From CAZVRZ01 sp964629965 (GTDB taxonomy: Bacteria; Chloroflexota; Anaerolineae; Anaerolineales; UBA4823), in the NCBI GenBank assembly GCA_964629965.1, contig CAZVRZ010000217.1:1-7419 (forward strand): a stretch of DNA of 7,419 bases, read 5' to 3'. Position numbers and translations under genes: made by a program. A model generated the notes under the pieces. That model worked only from the letters and a program-made list of their open reading frames with translations, searched no databases and was not told the origin of the DNA. Shown here piece by piece: positions 1-6,321 of this stretch (its first letter is position 1; each line of letters begins with the position of its first letter).

Positions 1-22
1 TTATATCACTATTTTCTCGAAA

Positions 23-90
23 GCAGGCTTTCCTGCCCTTGCTGCTGAGGCTCGTTTGTTTCGGCGGCAGCGGCAGGAGATTTCTCCTGC
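23..90 (+). other. Short stem-loops in the 5' leader of the methylase-helicase gene
   Basis: Two small hairpins can be read directly: GCAGG/CCTGC with a 4-base loop at 23-36, and GCAGGAG/CTCCTGC with loop ATTT at 73-90. A third possible pairing joins 41-47 with 65-71 (one G.U pair) and overlaps neither of the other stems. The first two stems share the GCAGG and CCTGC arms, so their arms could also pair with each other, giving alternative folds. Neither is followed by a T run, so they do not look like intrinsic terminators. No convincing tail of an upstream gene is visible in 1-121: the forward frames either stop early or give unrecognisable protein. Role unknown; an mRNA leader structure is an inference. 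Confidence 0.45.
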
Positions 91-121
91 GCAATGAAAT
101 AACACGGATCGAACAACCACC

Positions 122-159
122 CATCTCACACGGGCGCGTGAGGCGTCCCGTGTGGGATG
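122..159 (+). promoter_or_regulatory. Large stem-loop upstream of the first ribosome binding site
   Basis: Bases 122-134 (CATCTCACACGGG) pair with 147-159 (CCCGTGTGGGATG) to give a 13-bp stem with one G.U wobble and a 12-base loop; 135-137 and 143-145 can add an inner three pairs. It ends 21 bases before the Shine-Dalgarno sequence of the methylase-helicase gene. No T run follows, so it is unlikely to terminate transcription. A role in mRNA stability, translation or protein binding is possible but not shown by the sequence. An ATG at 157 lies inside the stem and is not a credible start. Confidence 0.55.
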
Positions 160-180
160 CCCGCGCGCCTCCACTCATCT

Positions 181-185
181 GGAGG
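181..185 (+). promoter_or_regulatory. Ribosome binding site GGAGG fixing the start at 190
   Basis: GGAGG followed by the four-base spacer CAAC and ATG at 190. This decides the start against the in-frame ATG at 157, which has no Shine-Dalgarno sequence and lies in a hairpin stem. Confidence 0.85.
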
Positions 186-189
186 CAAC

Positions 190-3100
190 ATGAACGACTT
201 CTACTTCCCCTCCGCCGCCGCCCTCGATCTGGGCGGGCCGGTGGAGAAACAACGCGGCAACCTTGCCGCCATCCGCATCCTCAAGCCGGATGTTCTTTAT
301 CCGCAGTGCCAGGCCGAAAACTGCCCGGCAATTGCTGAGGAGCAAAACACCCTTTCAAAATACGTCGGCTGGGGCGACGCAGCAGTGCTCAAGGCGCTGC
401 ACGAAAACGCCGAACTGCGGGCGCTGCTGACGCCGGAGGAAATGAGCGCGGCGCGCAGCTCCTCGCTCAACGCCCACTACACTCCTTTGCCGGTGATTGG
501 CGCGATCTGGGATACCCTGCTCCACATGGGGTTGGGCAGCCTGCGCGGCGTGCGCATCCTGGACCCTTCCGCCGGCATCGGGCACTTCCGCAGCCTCACG
601 CCTGAAGCGCTGCGCAGCAAGGCCGAATGGGTCGAGATCGAGCTGGACATCCTGTCCGCTGCCATTCTGCGGCTGCTGCACCCTACCAGCAAAGTCTACG
701 CCCAGGGCTTCGAGACGGTCAACCTGCCCTCCGGCTGGTTTGACCTGGCAGTGAGCAATGTCCCCTTCGGGGACTATGGAGTGGCCAGCAAGGCTGTTCC
801 TGCCTTCGCAGCCAAATCCATCCACGATTTCTTCTTCGCCAACACTGTCGCGCTGCTGAAGCCGGGCGGGGTGATGGCCTACATCACCTCCCGCTTCACG
901 CTGGACAAGAAGGACTCTGCCACCCGCAACTGGCTGGCGCGGCGCATGGAGCTGCTGGCTGCCGTCCGGCTGCCGAGCACCGCCTTCAAGGCCAATGCCG
1001 GCACGGAGGTGGTCGCCGACATCCTGATCCTGCAGAAGCGGGAACGGGAGCGGGTCGAGACCCCTCCCTGGGCGGAGGTCAAAGCGACCCACCGTGCGGG
1101 GTACGGCTGCCGTCGCGACCCTGTGTACACCAGCCGGTACTACGCCGACCACCCCGAGATGATCCTGGGGAAGGCTGCGCTGACCGGCACGATGTACCGC
1201 TCGGACGGCTACACCATCGAGCCGGATGGACGTGACCTGGCCGAGGCCATCCGTTCTGCGCTGGCCGAGGCCATCCCGGCCGGCTGCATGGCGGAACCGG
1301 AGGATGGTGAGCGGGCTGCCCTAACATCCGCCATCATCACCACCGCGCCCAGAGCGCGCACGGCGGAGGCTGATCAGCGCCTGGAAGCGCTGCACGAGGT
1401 CTACCGCCTCGCCAAGCGCCTGCTGGCCGCCGAAACGACAGGGGCCTCGCTCGTCGAGACCTCCGAGCTGCGCCACCGGCTGAACCAGGCATACGACCGC
1501 CTGGTCGCAGCGTTCGGCCCGATCAACAAACCGGCCAATGCTAAACTGCTGGATGGGTCGGTCGAAGGGCCGTTCCTGAAGGCGCTGGAGCAGTACGACC
1601 GCCTTTCGGCCACCGCCAAAAAAGCCGCCATCTTCAGCGGGCCGCTGGTGCGCTCCATGAAAACAGCCGAAACGCCCACCGTGACCGACGCGCTGCTGGT
1701 CTGCCTCGACCGGCTGGGCCGTGTTGACCTCCCGACCATCGCAGCGGCCTGCGGGCTCTCAGAGGCCGAGGCCACCCGCCAGCTTGGCGACCTGATTTTC
1801 CAGGAGCCTGGCTCCGGCAGATGGCTGACGGCCGATGAGTACCTCTCCGGCGATGTGCGCCAGAAGCTCAAGGCGGCGCTTGCCGCAGCAGAACTGGACG
1901 GCACTTTCGAGCGCAACGCTCGGTCGCTGGCAGCCGTACTGCCGCCCTCGCTGAAGCCCGGTGAGATCCGCGCCCCGCTGGGGGCAGGCTGGGTTCCGCC
2001 GGAAGTGGTCGAGGCCTTCCTGCGCTGTCTGCTGGAGGCCGGTCACTATCAAGTCAGCTACGTTCCGCAGCTTGCCCACTGGGAGGTGGCCTGCTGGGAT
2101 GCTTACCGCATCCCCAACGGGCTGGCCTTCGGGCGCTGGGGCACTTCCCGCACGAGCGCCCTCGACCTGGTACGCGACGGGCTGAACGCCCGCATGCCGG
2201 TGGTGTACGACAGCATCGATAACGGTGAGAAGACTGTGGTCAACCAGAGCGAGACGGTCGCAGCCCAGGTGAAGCTGGCCGAGATCAAGGCCGAGTGGGA
2301 AACCTGGCTGTGGCGCGAGCCGGAGCGGGCCGAAGCGTTGGCGGCGATCTACAACGAGCGCTACAACGCCCACCGCCTGCGCGGCTACAACGGCAGCCAC
2401 CTGTCCACGCCGGGGCTGAACCTGGCGATCACCCCCCGCCCGCAGCAGAAGGATGTGGTCTGGCGCATTTTGCAATCCCAGGCCACCTTCGTCGCCCATG
2501 AAGTGGGGATGGGCAAGACGCTCTCCGGCGTCATGGCGGCGATGGAAGCCAAACGGCTGCGCCTGGCGCACAAGACGGTCGTGGTTGTCCCTAACCATTT
2601 GACCACCCAGTGGTACGCTCAGGCGTTGTGGGCCTACCCGAACGCCAACCTGCTGGCAGCGACCGCTCCAGACCTGGCGAAGGGCAGGCGCGGCGAGTTC
2701 CTCAGCCGGATCGCCACAAACGACTGGGACCTGGTCATCGTGCCGTTCTCATCGTTCAAGCTGCTGCCGGTCAAACCGGAGACGATGGCCGCTGCCTTCC
2801 AGGAGCAGATCAACCAGTTGGAAGACTACCTGGCCGAGCTCAAGGCGCAGGAGTCATACTCCCGGGCCGTCAAGGAGATCGAAAAGGCCAAGAAGCGCCT
2901 GCTGGTCAAACTGGAGCGCTGCGCCGACATGGCCAAAGACGCCCTGGGCACGATCACCTGGGAAGAGCTGGGGGTGGACATGCTGATCGTGGACGAGTTC
3001 ACTGCGTTCAAGAACCTGTTCTTCGCCACCAAGATGACCCGCATCGCAGGGCTATCCAACTCGGACAGCCAGCGGGCCTTCGATATGTTCGTGAAAGTGC

Positions 3101-3738
3101 GGCATATCCTGGGAAAGGGCGGCAAAGTCGTTGGGATGTCCGGCACGCCGGTCACCAACACCATCGCCGAGATGTTCACCATGCAGCGCTATTTCCAGAT
3201 GCAGACGCTGGAAGACCTGGGACTGTCGCACTTTGACGCCTGGGCTAACCAGTTCGCCCTGGCCGAGCCGGGGCTGGAGATGACACCGGATGGAGCAGGC
3301 TTCCGCATGAACACCCGCTTCCGCAAGTTCGTCAACGTGCCCGAGTTGATGACGCTGTGGGGGCAGGCAGCCGATACCAAACGGATCGATGATACCACCG
3401 GCATCGAGCGGCCCGCGCTGTACGGCGGGAAGCCGGTCCGGGTGGTATCGGATGGCGGGGAGGCGCTCAGGGACTATGTTCAAGAGCTGGCTGCCCGCGC
3501 CGAGCGCATCCACGCTGGGATGATCGATCCCAGGGACGACAACATGCTCAAGGTGGCGGGCGATGGTCGCAAGGCCGCCCTCGACATGAGCCTGGTCAAG
3601 GAAGCCCTGCCGGGCGCGGCGATGCCCAAGATCGACACGCTGGTAGACCTGGTCACCCAGATCTATGCGGCTGCCTCGGAGGTCAGCGGGACGCAGCTCA
3701 TCTTCTGCGACCTGGCTACACCCAAGGCCAAAAGCTGA
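190..3738 (+). CDS. DNA adenine methyltransferase fused to the N-terminal part of an SNF2/DEAD helicase (DarB-like), truncated after helicase motif IV
   Basis: A protein of 1182 residues. Seen: a YVGWGD block (from residue 58), NAHYT (94-98) and the AdoMet-binding DPSAGIG (125-131), then NVPFGDY (from N190), the catalytic NPPF-type motif of N6-adenine methyltransferases. A long middle region leads to YNGSHL (from 733), Walker A HEVGMGKT (770-777, K776), a motif II written DEFT (935-938) instead of DEAH, SGTP (motif III, 984-987) and a motif IV-like QLIFCDLATPK (from 1169). The frame ends three residues later at TGA. Family knowledge: methylase-helicase fusions of this order are carried by plasmids, integrative elements and phages; phage P1 DarB, an antirestriction protein, is a characterised relative in architecture. 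Motifs V and VI, needed for ATP hydrolysis, are missing here but are encoded by the next gene at 3815, so this is one half of a split enzyme. Inferred role: cytosolic DNA modification or remodelling, possibly protecting mobile DNA from restriction. Recognition sequence unknown. Domain assignment is firm; biological role is not. Confidence 0.9.
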   Translation: MNDFYFPSAAALDLGGPVEKQRGNLAAIRILKPDVLYPQCQAENCPAIAEEQNTLSKYVGWGDAAVLKALHENAELRALLTPEEMSAARSSSLNAHYTPLPVIGAIWDTLLHMGLGSLRGVRILDPSAGIGHFRSLTPEALRSKAEWVEIELDILSAAILRLLHPTSKVYAQGFETVNLPSGWFDLAVSNVPFGDYGVASKAVPAFAAKSIHDFFFANTVALLKPGGVMAYITSRFTLDKKDSATRNWLARRMELLAAVRLPSTAFKANAGTEVVADILILQKRERERVETPPWAEVKATHRAGYGCRRDPVYTSRYYADHPEMILGKAALTGTMYRSDGYTIEPDGRDLAEAIRSALAEAIPAGCMAEPEDGERAALTSAIITTAPRARTAEADQRLEALHEVYRLAKRLLAAETTGASLVETSELRHRLNQAYDRLVAAFGPINKPANAKLLDGSVEGPFLKALEQYDRLSATAKKAAIFSGPLVRSMKTAETPTVTDALLVCLDRLGRVDLPTIAAACGLSEAEATRQLGDLIFQEPGSGRWLTADEYLSGDVRQKLKAALAAAELDGTFERNARSLAAVLPPSLKPGEIRAPLGAGWVPPEVVEAFLRCLLEAGHYQVSYVPQLAHWEVACWDAYRIPNGLAFGRWGTSRTSALDLVRDGLNARMPVVYDSIDNGEKTVVNQSETVAAQVKLAEIKAEWETWLWREPERAEALAAIYNERYNAHRLRGYNGSHLSTPGLNLAITPRPQQKDVVWRILQSQATFVAHEVGMGKTLSGVMAAMEAKRLRLAHKTVVVVPNHLTTQWYAQALWAYPNANLLAATAPDLAKGRRGEFLSRIATNDWDLVIVPFSSFKLLPVKPETMAAAFQEQINQLEDYLAELKAQESYSRAVKEIEKAKKRLLVKLERCADMAKDALGTITWEELGVDMLIVDEFTAFKNLFFATKMTRIAGLSNSDSQRAFDMFVKVRHILGKGGKVVGMSGTPVTNTIAEMFTMQRYFQMQTLEDLGLSHFDAWANQFALAEPGLEMTPDGAGFRMNTRFRKFVNVPELMTLWGQAADTKRIDDTTGIERPALYGGKPVRVVSDGGEALRDYVQELAARAERIHAGMIDPRDDNMLKVAGDGRKAALDMSLVKEALPGAAMPKIDTLVDLVTQIYAAASEVSGTQLIFCDLATPKAKS

Positions 3739-3753
3739 CAGGGATATCCCTGT
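3738..3753. repeat. 16-bp perfect palindrome ACAGGGATATCCCTGT at the stop codon
   Basis: The palindrome begins on the last base of the TGA stop (3736-3738) of the methylase-helicase gene. As RNA it can form a 6-bp stem with an ATAT loop; as DNA it has the symmetry of a dimeric protein-binding site. It lies 15 bases before the terminator-like hairpin. Function unknown. Confidence 0.7.
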
Positions 3754-3768
3754 GAATTTCTTTTCCTT

Positions 3769-3803
3769 TCGGGAGGGCGCAAGAAATCGCCCTCCCGATT
3801 TTT
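3769..3803 (+). terminator. Intrinsic terminator-like hairpin between the two helicase genes
   Basis: Bases 3769-3779 (TCGGGAGGGCG) pair perfectly with 3788-3798 (CGCCCTCCCGA), an 11-bp G+C-rich stem with the 8-base loop CAAGAAAT, followed by TTTTT at 3799-3803. This has every visible property of a rho-independent terminator. It sits directly ahead of the ribosome binding site and start of the next gene (ATG 3815), so that gene would be transcribed only by read-through. It may act as an attenuator or may reduce the amount of the second protein relative to the first. Confidence 0.75.
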
Positions 3804-3805
3804 GT

Positions 3806-3810
3806 GAGGT
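3806..3810 (+). promoter_or_regulatory. Ribosome binding site GAGGT for the second helicase gene
   Basis: GAGGT precedes two consecutive ATG codons, at 3815 (4-base spacer AATC) and 3818 (7-base spacer). The first gene also uses a four-base spacer, so 3815 was chosen; 3818 is equally possible. The site begins three bases after the T run of the preceding hairpin. Confidence 0.7.
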
Positions 3811-3814
3811 AATC

Positions 3815-5323
3815 ATGATGAAACCAATGTTTGAACCCGACATCGAAGCGCCGCTGTTTGACGGGGAACCGATCCCGATCGGCTGTGAGACCGCCGAAGA
3901 AGCTGCGCTGACCACGAATATCTACCGCGAGATCCGCAGTCGTTTAGCCGCTCGCGGCGTCCCGCCGGAGCAGGTGGCGTTCATCCATGACGCCAAAACG
4001 CCTGCCGAGCGGGCCGCCCTGTTCAAGGCCGTCAATGACGGCAAAGTGCGCGTGCTGATCGGCTCGACCGAGAAGATGGGCACGGGCATGAACGCCCAGG
4101 AGCGCCTGGCGGCGATCCACCAGATCACCCCGCCCTGGCGTCCGGGCGACCTGGAGCAGCAGGCCGGGCGCATGATCCGGCAGGGCAACCTGTACCCTGA
4201 AGTGTTCCAGTTCGTACACCTTACTTCCGGCAGCTTTGATGCCTACACCTGGCAGCTCCTGGAGAACAAAGCCGGCTTCATCGCCCAGATCGCCAGCGGG
4301 GAGGTCTCTGCCCGCGAGGTGGATGACCTGGCCGAGAACGTGCTGACCTTCTCAGAGATCAAGGCACTGGCTTCCGGCAACCCCCGGATCATGGAGAAAG
4401 TGCTGGCCGATGCCGAACTGGCCCGCCTGGAGGCGGTGCGTAGCGCCTGGCGCTCGGCCCAGCATGCGGCCAAGATCAGCCTGAGCAGCCTGTCTGCCCG
4501 GCTTTGTGTTCGCCAGCAGGATGCGGCTGTTTTCGCGGAGGCGATCCGGCTACGCGATGCACACCCGACCGAGAAGTTCAGCATCCTGTTGAAGCGCAGC
4601 CTGGAAAGCGACGACTTTGTTGCGATTGCTGAGCGCGACCAGGCCGGGAAGCGCATCCGTGTGCTGGGGGCTTTTGCACACGAGGAGCTGCAGGAGATCG
4701 GGCGCTACCGTGGCTTTGCCCTGGTGGCGTCCATCGCCCGCGCCCCGACCGGATTTGCCCCGCAGGTTTATCTCCAGGTGGGAGACCGCCGATTGGCGAT
4801 CAGCATCGGCGAATCGGATATCGGCATCACGCTGAGCCTGGACGCGAAGCTGCGCTCCTTCGAGCCTGAGCTGCAAAAGGCGCAGGAAGAGATCGAAGTC
4901 CTTGGTCGCAAGCTGGCCTCACTGGAGGCCGAGATCGACCGGCCGTGGGAGCATGAGGAGCGCTACACCCTGCTCAAAGCGAAGGCTGCTGAGCTGGAAA
5001 AGGAGCTGAACCTTTCAGAAAGAGGGGCAGGAACCTCCGCGGCGCTCCCGACTGCGGCTGCGGCCGTTGACACCAGCGAGGAAGTGCTGGCGGCGCTAGA
5101 GGCCATCCGTGCCCTGCACGCCGACCCGGCCGTGCTGGCCCGCTTCGGCGGGGAAGAGCCGCAAGCTGTGGATATCGCCAGCCTGGAACAGGCTGCTCAG
5201 CAGGCTCAGGCCCAACTCGAATTCGCCCAGGCGATCCTGGCTGCCATCCCCGCCGGGGAGACGGTGCAGCTCGGGCTGTTTGGCGATTTTATCGCCGTGG
5301 CGCCCAGGAAGCGCCGGCGATGA
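3815..5323 (+). CDS. C-terminal part of the split SNF2/DEAD helicase (motifs V and VI) with coiled coil
   Basis: A protein of 502 residues that continues the helicase of the preceding gene. Seen: NIYREIRSRL and AFIHDAKT, typical of the second RecA domain after motif IV; motif V LIGSTEKMGTGMN (about 81-93); motif VI QQAGRMIRQGN (115-125), with R119 and R122 as likely ATP-contacting arginines. A block with EIKALASGNP follows, which I recognise from the same methylase-helicase family, then a long charged coiled coil (about 343-405). Near the end is QLGLF (485-489), close to the bacterial sliding-clamp binding consensus QL[SD]LF, followed by a basic RKRRR tail. The first 30 or so residues are a poorly conserved linker. 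Alone it has no Walker A or B motif, so it cannot be an active ATPase without the product of the gene at 190. The frame is +1 relative to that gene and stays open back to 3665, overlapping its end, so a frameshift fusion is also conceivable. Conservation of all C-terminal motifs argues against long-standing decay. Confidence 0.85.
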   Translation: MMKPMFEPDIEAPLFDGEPIPIGCETAEEAALTTNIYREIRSRLAARGVPPEQVAFIHDAKTPAERAALFKAVNDGKVRVLIGSTEKMGTGMNAQERLAAIHQITPPWRPGDLEQQAGRMIRQGNLYPEVFQFVHLTSGSFDAYTWQLLENKAGFIAQIASGEVSAREVDDLAENVLTFSEIKALASGNPRIMEKVLADAELARLEAVRSAWRSAQHAAKISLSSLSARLCVRQQDAAVFAEAIRLRDAHPTEKFSILLKRSLESDDFVAIAERDQAGKRIRVLGAFAHEELQEIGRYRGFALVASIARAPTGFAPQVYLQVGDRRLAISIGESDIGITLSLDAKLRSFEPELQKAQEEIEVLGRKLASLEAEIDRPWEHEERYTLLKAKAAELEKELNLSERGAGTSAALPTAAAAVDTSEEVLAALEAIRALHADPAVLARFGGEEPQAVDIASLEQAAQQAQAQLEFAQAILAAIPAGETVQLGLFGDFIAVAPRKRRR

Positions 5324-5354
5324 GTGCTTTCTGCTTTAGTGTGACCTGTAACAC

Positions 5355-5391
5355 GATAGCCCTGGCACACCCCGCCAGGGCTATCTTTCTT
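5355..5391 (+). terminator. Intrinsic terminator closing the helicase genes
   Basis: GATAGCCCTGGC (5355-5366) pairs perfectly with GCCAGGGCTATC (5374-5385), a 12-bp stem with a 7-base loop, followed by TTTCTT. It starts 31 bases after the stop of the helicase C-terminal gene and lies between convergent genes. There is no matching T run for the - strand, so it serves mainly + strand transcripts. Confidence 0.85.
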
Positions 5392-5398
5392 AGATATG

Positions 5399-6226
5399 TT
5401 AATTCACATCTCCCAGGAGACCTGCGCGTTTTAATGCGACAAACATGTCAACTGTCCAAACCGGACGCCACCAAGGAAGCTGTGCATACCTCTCGATGCA
5501 CATCCCCCCATCTTCTTGTAGTGTGGCAATTGCCTTTTGCGCTTCTGTTTTCCAAAGAGCAGCAGAAATCCCATCGAAATTCCAGCGATCATGACAAAAA
5601 AAGAGCGGATGGTGCCATGCATCTGTGCTAAGCATGTTTACAAACGCGACATCAAGGGCAGCAATGTAATGATGATGAGCTCCTTCAAGGTCGCCATATC
5701 GAAGATATAATGCCACGGGATAGGAATAAACCTTGAGTTCTCCAGGAAAAGGGATGTATGTCTTTTCAAATATCGCAAATGCTCTTCGGCTAACCTCTGG
5801 GGGACATTTGCCCACCTTCCCCAACAGTCCGGAAAGAGAGAGTATTCGACCTTTATCCTCCTCCCACCAGGCTCCATGCGGATACGCTTTCACGGTTTCA
5901 GCAGGATGGGGAAGGTCACCATTTACTGTTTGGGTTGATACTACCCATTGCAACCCTCGGTCGAAAAGGGCTCCTTCCCACACCTCAAGCTCGACCAGAT
6001 ACCCAAAGGCGATTTCTGTACAGATACCTGAAGAGTCTGGACACAATATATCTAGTTCAAGTCCATTCCCAAACCCGCCATCATCATTTTGATAGCAGGC
6101 CAATGCCTCAAGTACTGCCTCCTTGCGACCACGCTCAAAATGATAGGCAAACCGTCTGCGTGTCAGTAAATCGCCGTGGCGATAAACGAATTGACGTGCT
6201 TTGTCAAATTGCTCCGCTGTCACCAT
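5399..6226 (-). CDS. Uncharacterised protein with prenyltransferase/squalene-cyclase-like repeat motif
   Basis: A 275-residue protein from ATG 6226, which is preceded by AGAGGAA with good spacing; an in-frame TTG at 6256 has no ribosome binding site and was not used. The motif QNDDGGFGNG (46-55) matches the QW-like repeat of alpha/alpha-toroid proteins (prenyltransferase beta subunits, squalene-hopene cyclases), and a second, weaker element TLQEDGG lies near the C-terminus. The protein is rich in Trp and aromatic residues, including HGAWW near the middle. No signal peptide or membrane segment is evident. The length suits a single small toroid domain rather than a full cyclase, and the DXDD catalytic motif of class II cyclases is not seen, so it may bind or scaffold rather than cyclise. 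Substrate and pathway unknown. The gene converges on the helicase pair and has lower G+C than it. Fold assignment is moderate; function cannot be given. Confidence 0.8.
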   Translation of the reverse strand: MVTAEQFDKARQFVYRHGDLLTRRRFAYHFERGRKEAVLEALACYQNDDGGFGNGLELDILCPDSSGICTEIAFGYLVELEVWEGALFDRGLQWVVSTQTVNGDLPHPAETVKAYPHGAWWEEDKGRILSLSGLLGKVGKCPPEVSRRAFAIFEKTYIPFPGELKVYSYPVALYLRYGDLEGAHHHYIAALDVAFVNMLSTDAWHHPLFFCHDRWNFDGISAALWKTEAQKAIATLQEDGGMCIERYAQLPWWRPVWTVDMFVALKRAGLLGDVN

Positions 6227-6230
6227 AATA

Positions 6231-6237
6231 TTCCTCT
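6231..6237 (-). promoter_or_regulatory. Ribosome binding site AGAGGAA
   Basis: On the - strand AGAGGAA stands four bases (TATT) before ATG 6226; counted from GAGG the spacing is six. It decides the start of the repeat-motif protein against the upstream TTG. Confidence 0.65.
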
Positions 6238-6287
6238 TCTGTCGTTCTGTTTTCAACGTACTCGAAACAGCTTGTTGTAAGCAGAAA

Positions 6288-6312
6288 GCGGCCTAACGTG
6301 AGCGTCAGCCGC
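6288..6312. other. Intergenic hairpin containing GCCTAAC, possible half of an integron attC-like site
   Basis: GCGGC (6288-6292) pairs with GCCGC (6308-6312), with an inner ACG/CGT stem and TGAG loop. GCCTAAC (6291-6297) fits RYYYAAC, the outer core of integron attC sites, and its complement GTTAGGC faces the gene that starts at 6226. A partner core with normal attC spacing was not found, so a complete attC cannot be claimed. It may simply be a small structured spacer. Confidence 0.3.
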
Positions 6313-6321
6313 CTCTAGAGA

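Noticed and set aside
157..189. Longer N-terminus for the methylase-helicase from ATG 157
   Set aside because: The ATG is in the stem of a strong hairpin and has no Shine-Dalgarno sequence, while ATG 190 has GGAGG with proper spacing.
1759..2598. Long - strand open frame of 279 codons opposite the methylase-helicase
   Set aside because: It lies wholly antisense to a well-supported gene in G+C-rich DNA, where stops are rare, and its protein has no recognisable domain.
3739..3814. Intein or intron separating the helicase halves
   Set aside because: The spacer is only 76 bases, with no intein splicing blocks and no room for a group I or II core. The frame also changes by one and the second part has its own start.
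3052..3915. Long - strand open frame of 287 codons opposite the junction of the two helicase genes
   Set aside because: Also antisense to conserved helicase motifs, with a low-complexity unrecognisable protein. Nothing supports it as a gene, though it does cross the spacer.
5320..5631. + strand ORF of 103 codons after the helicase gene
   Set aside because: It runs through the terminator hairpin and overlaps the opposite gene at 5399-6226, with no recognisable content.
6227..6256. TTG start at 6256 for the repeat-motif protein
   Set aside because: No ribosome binding site; ATG 6226 has AGAGGAA just upstream.
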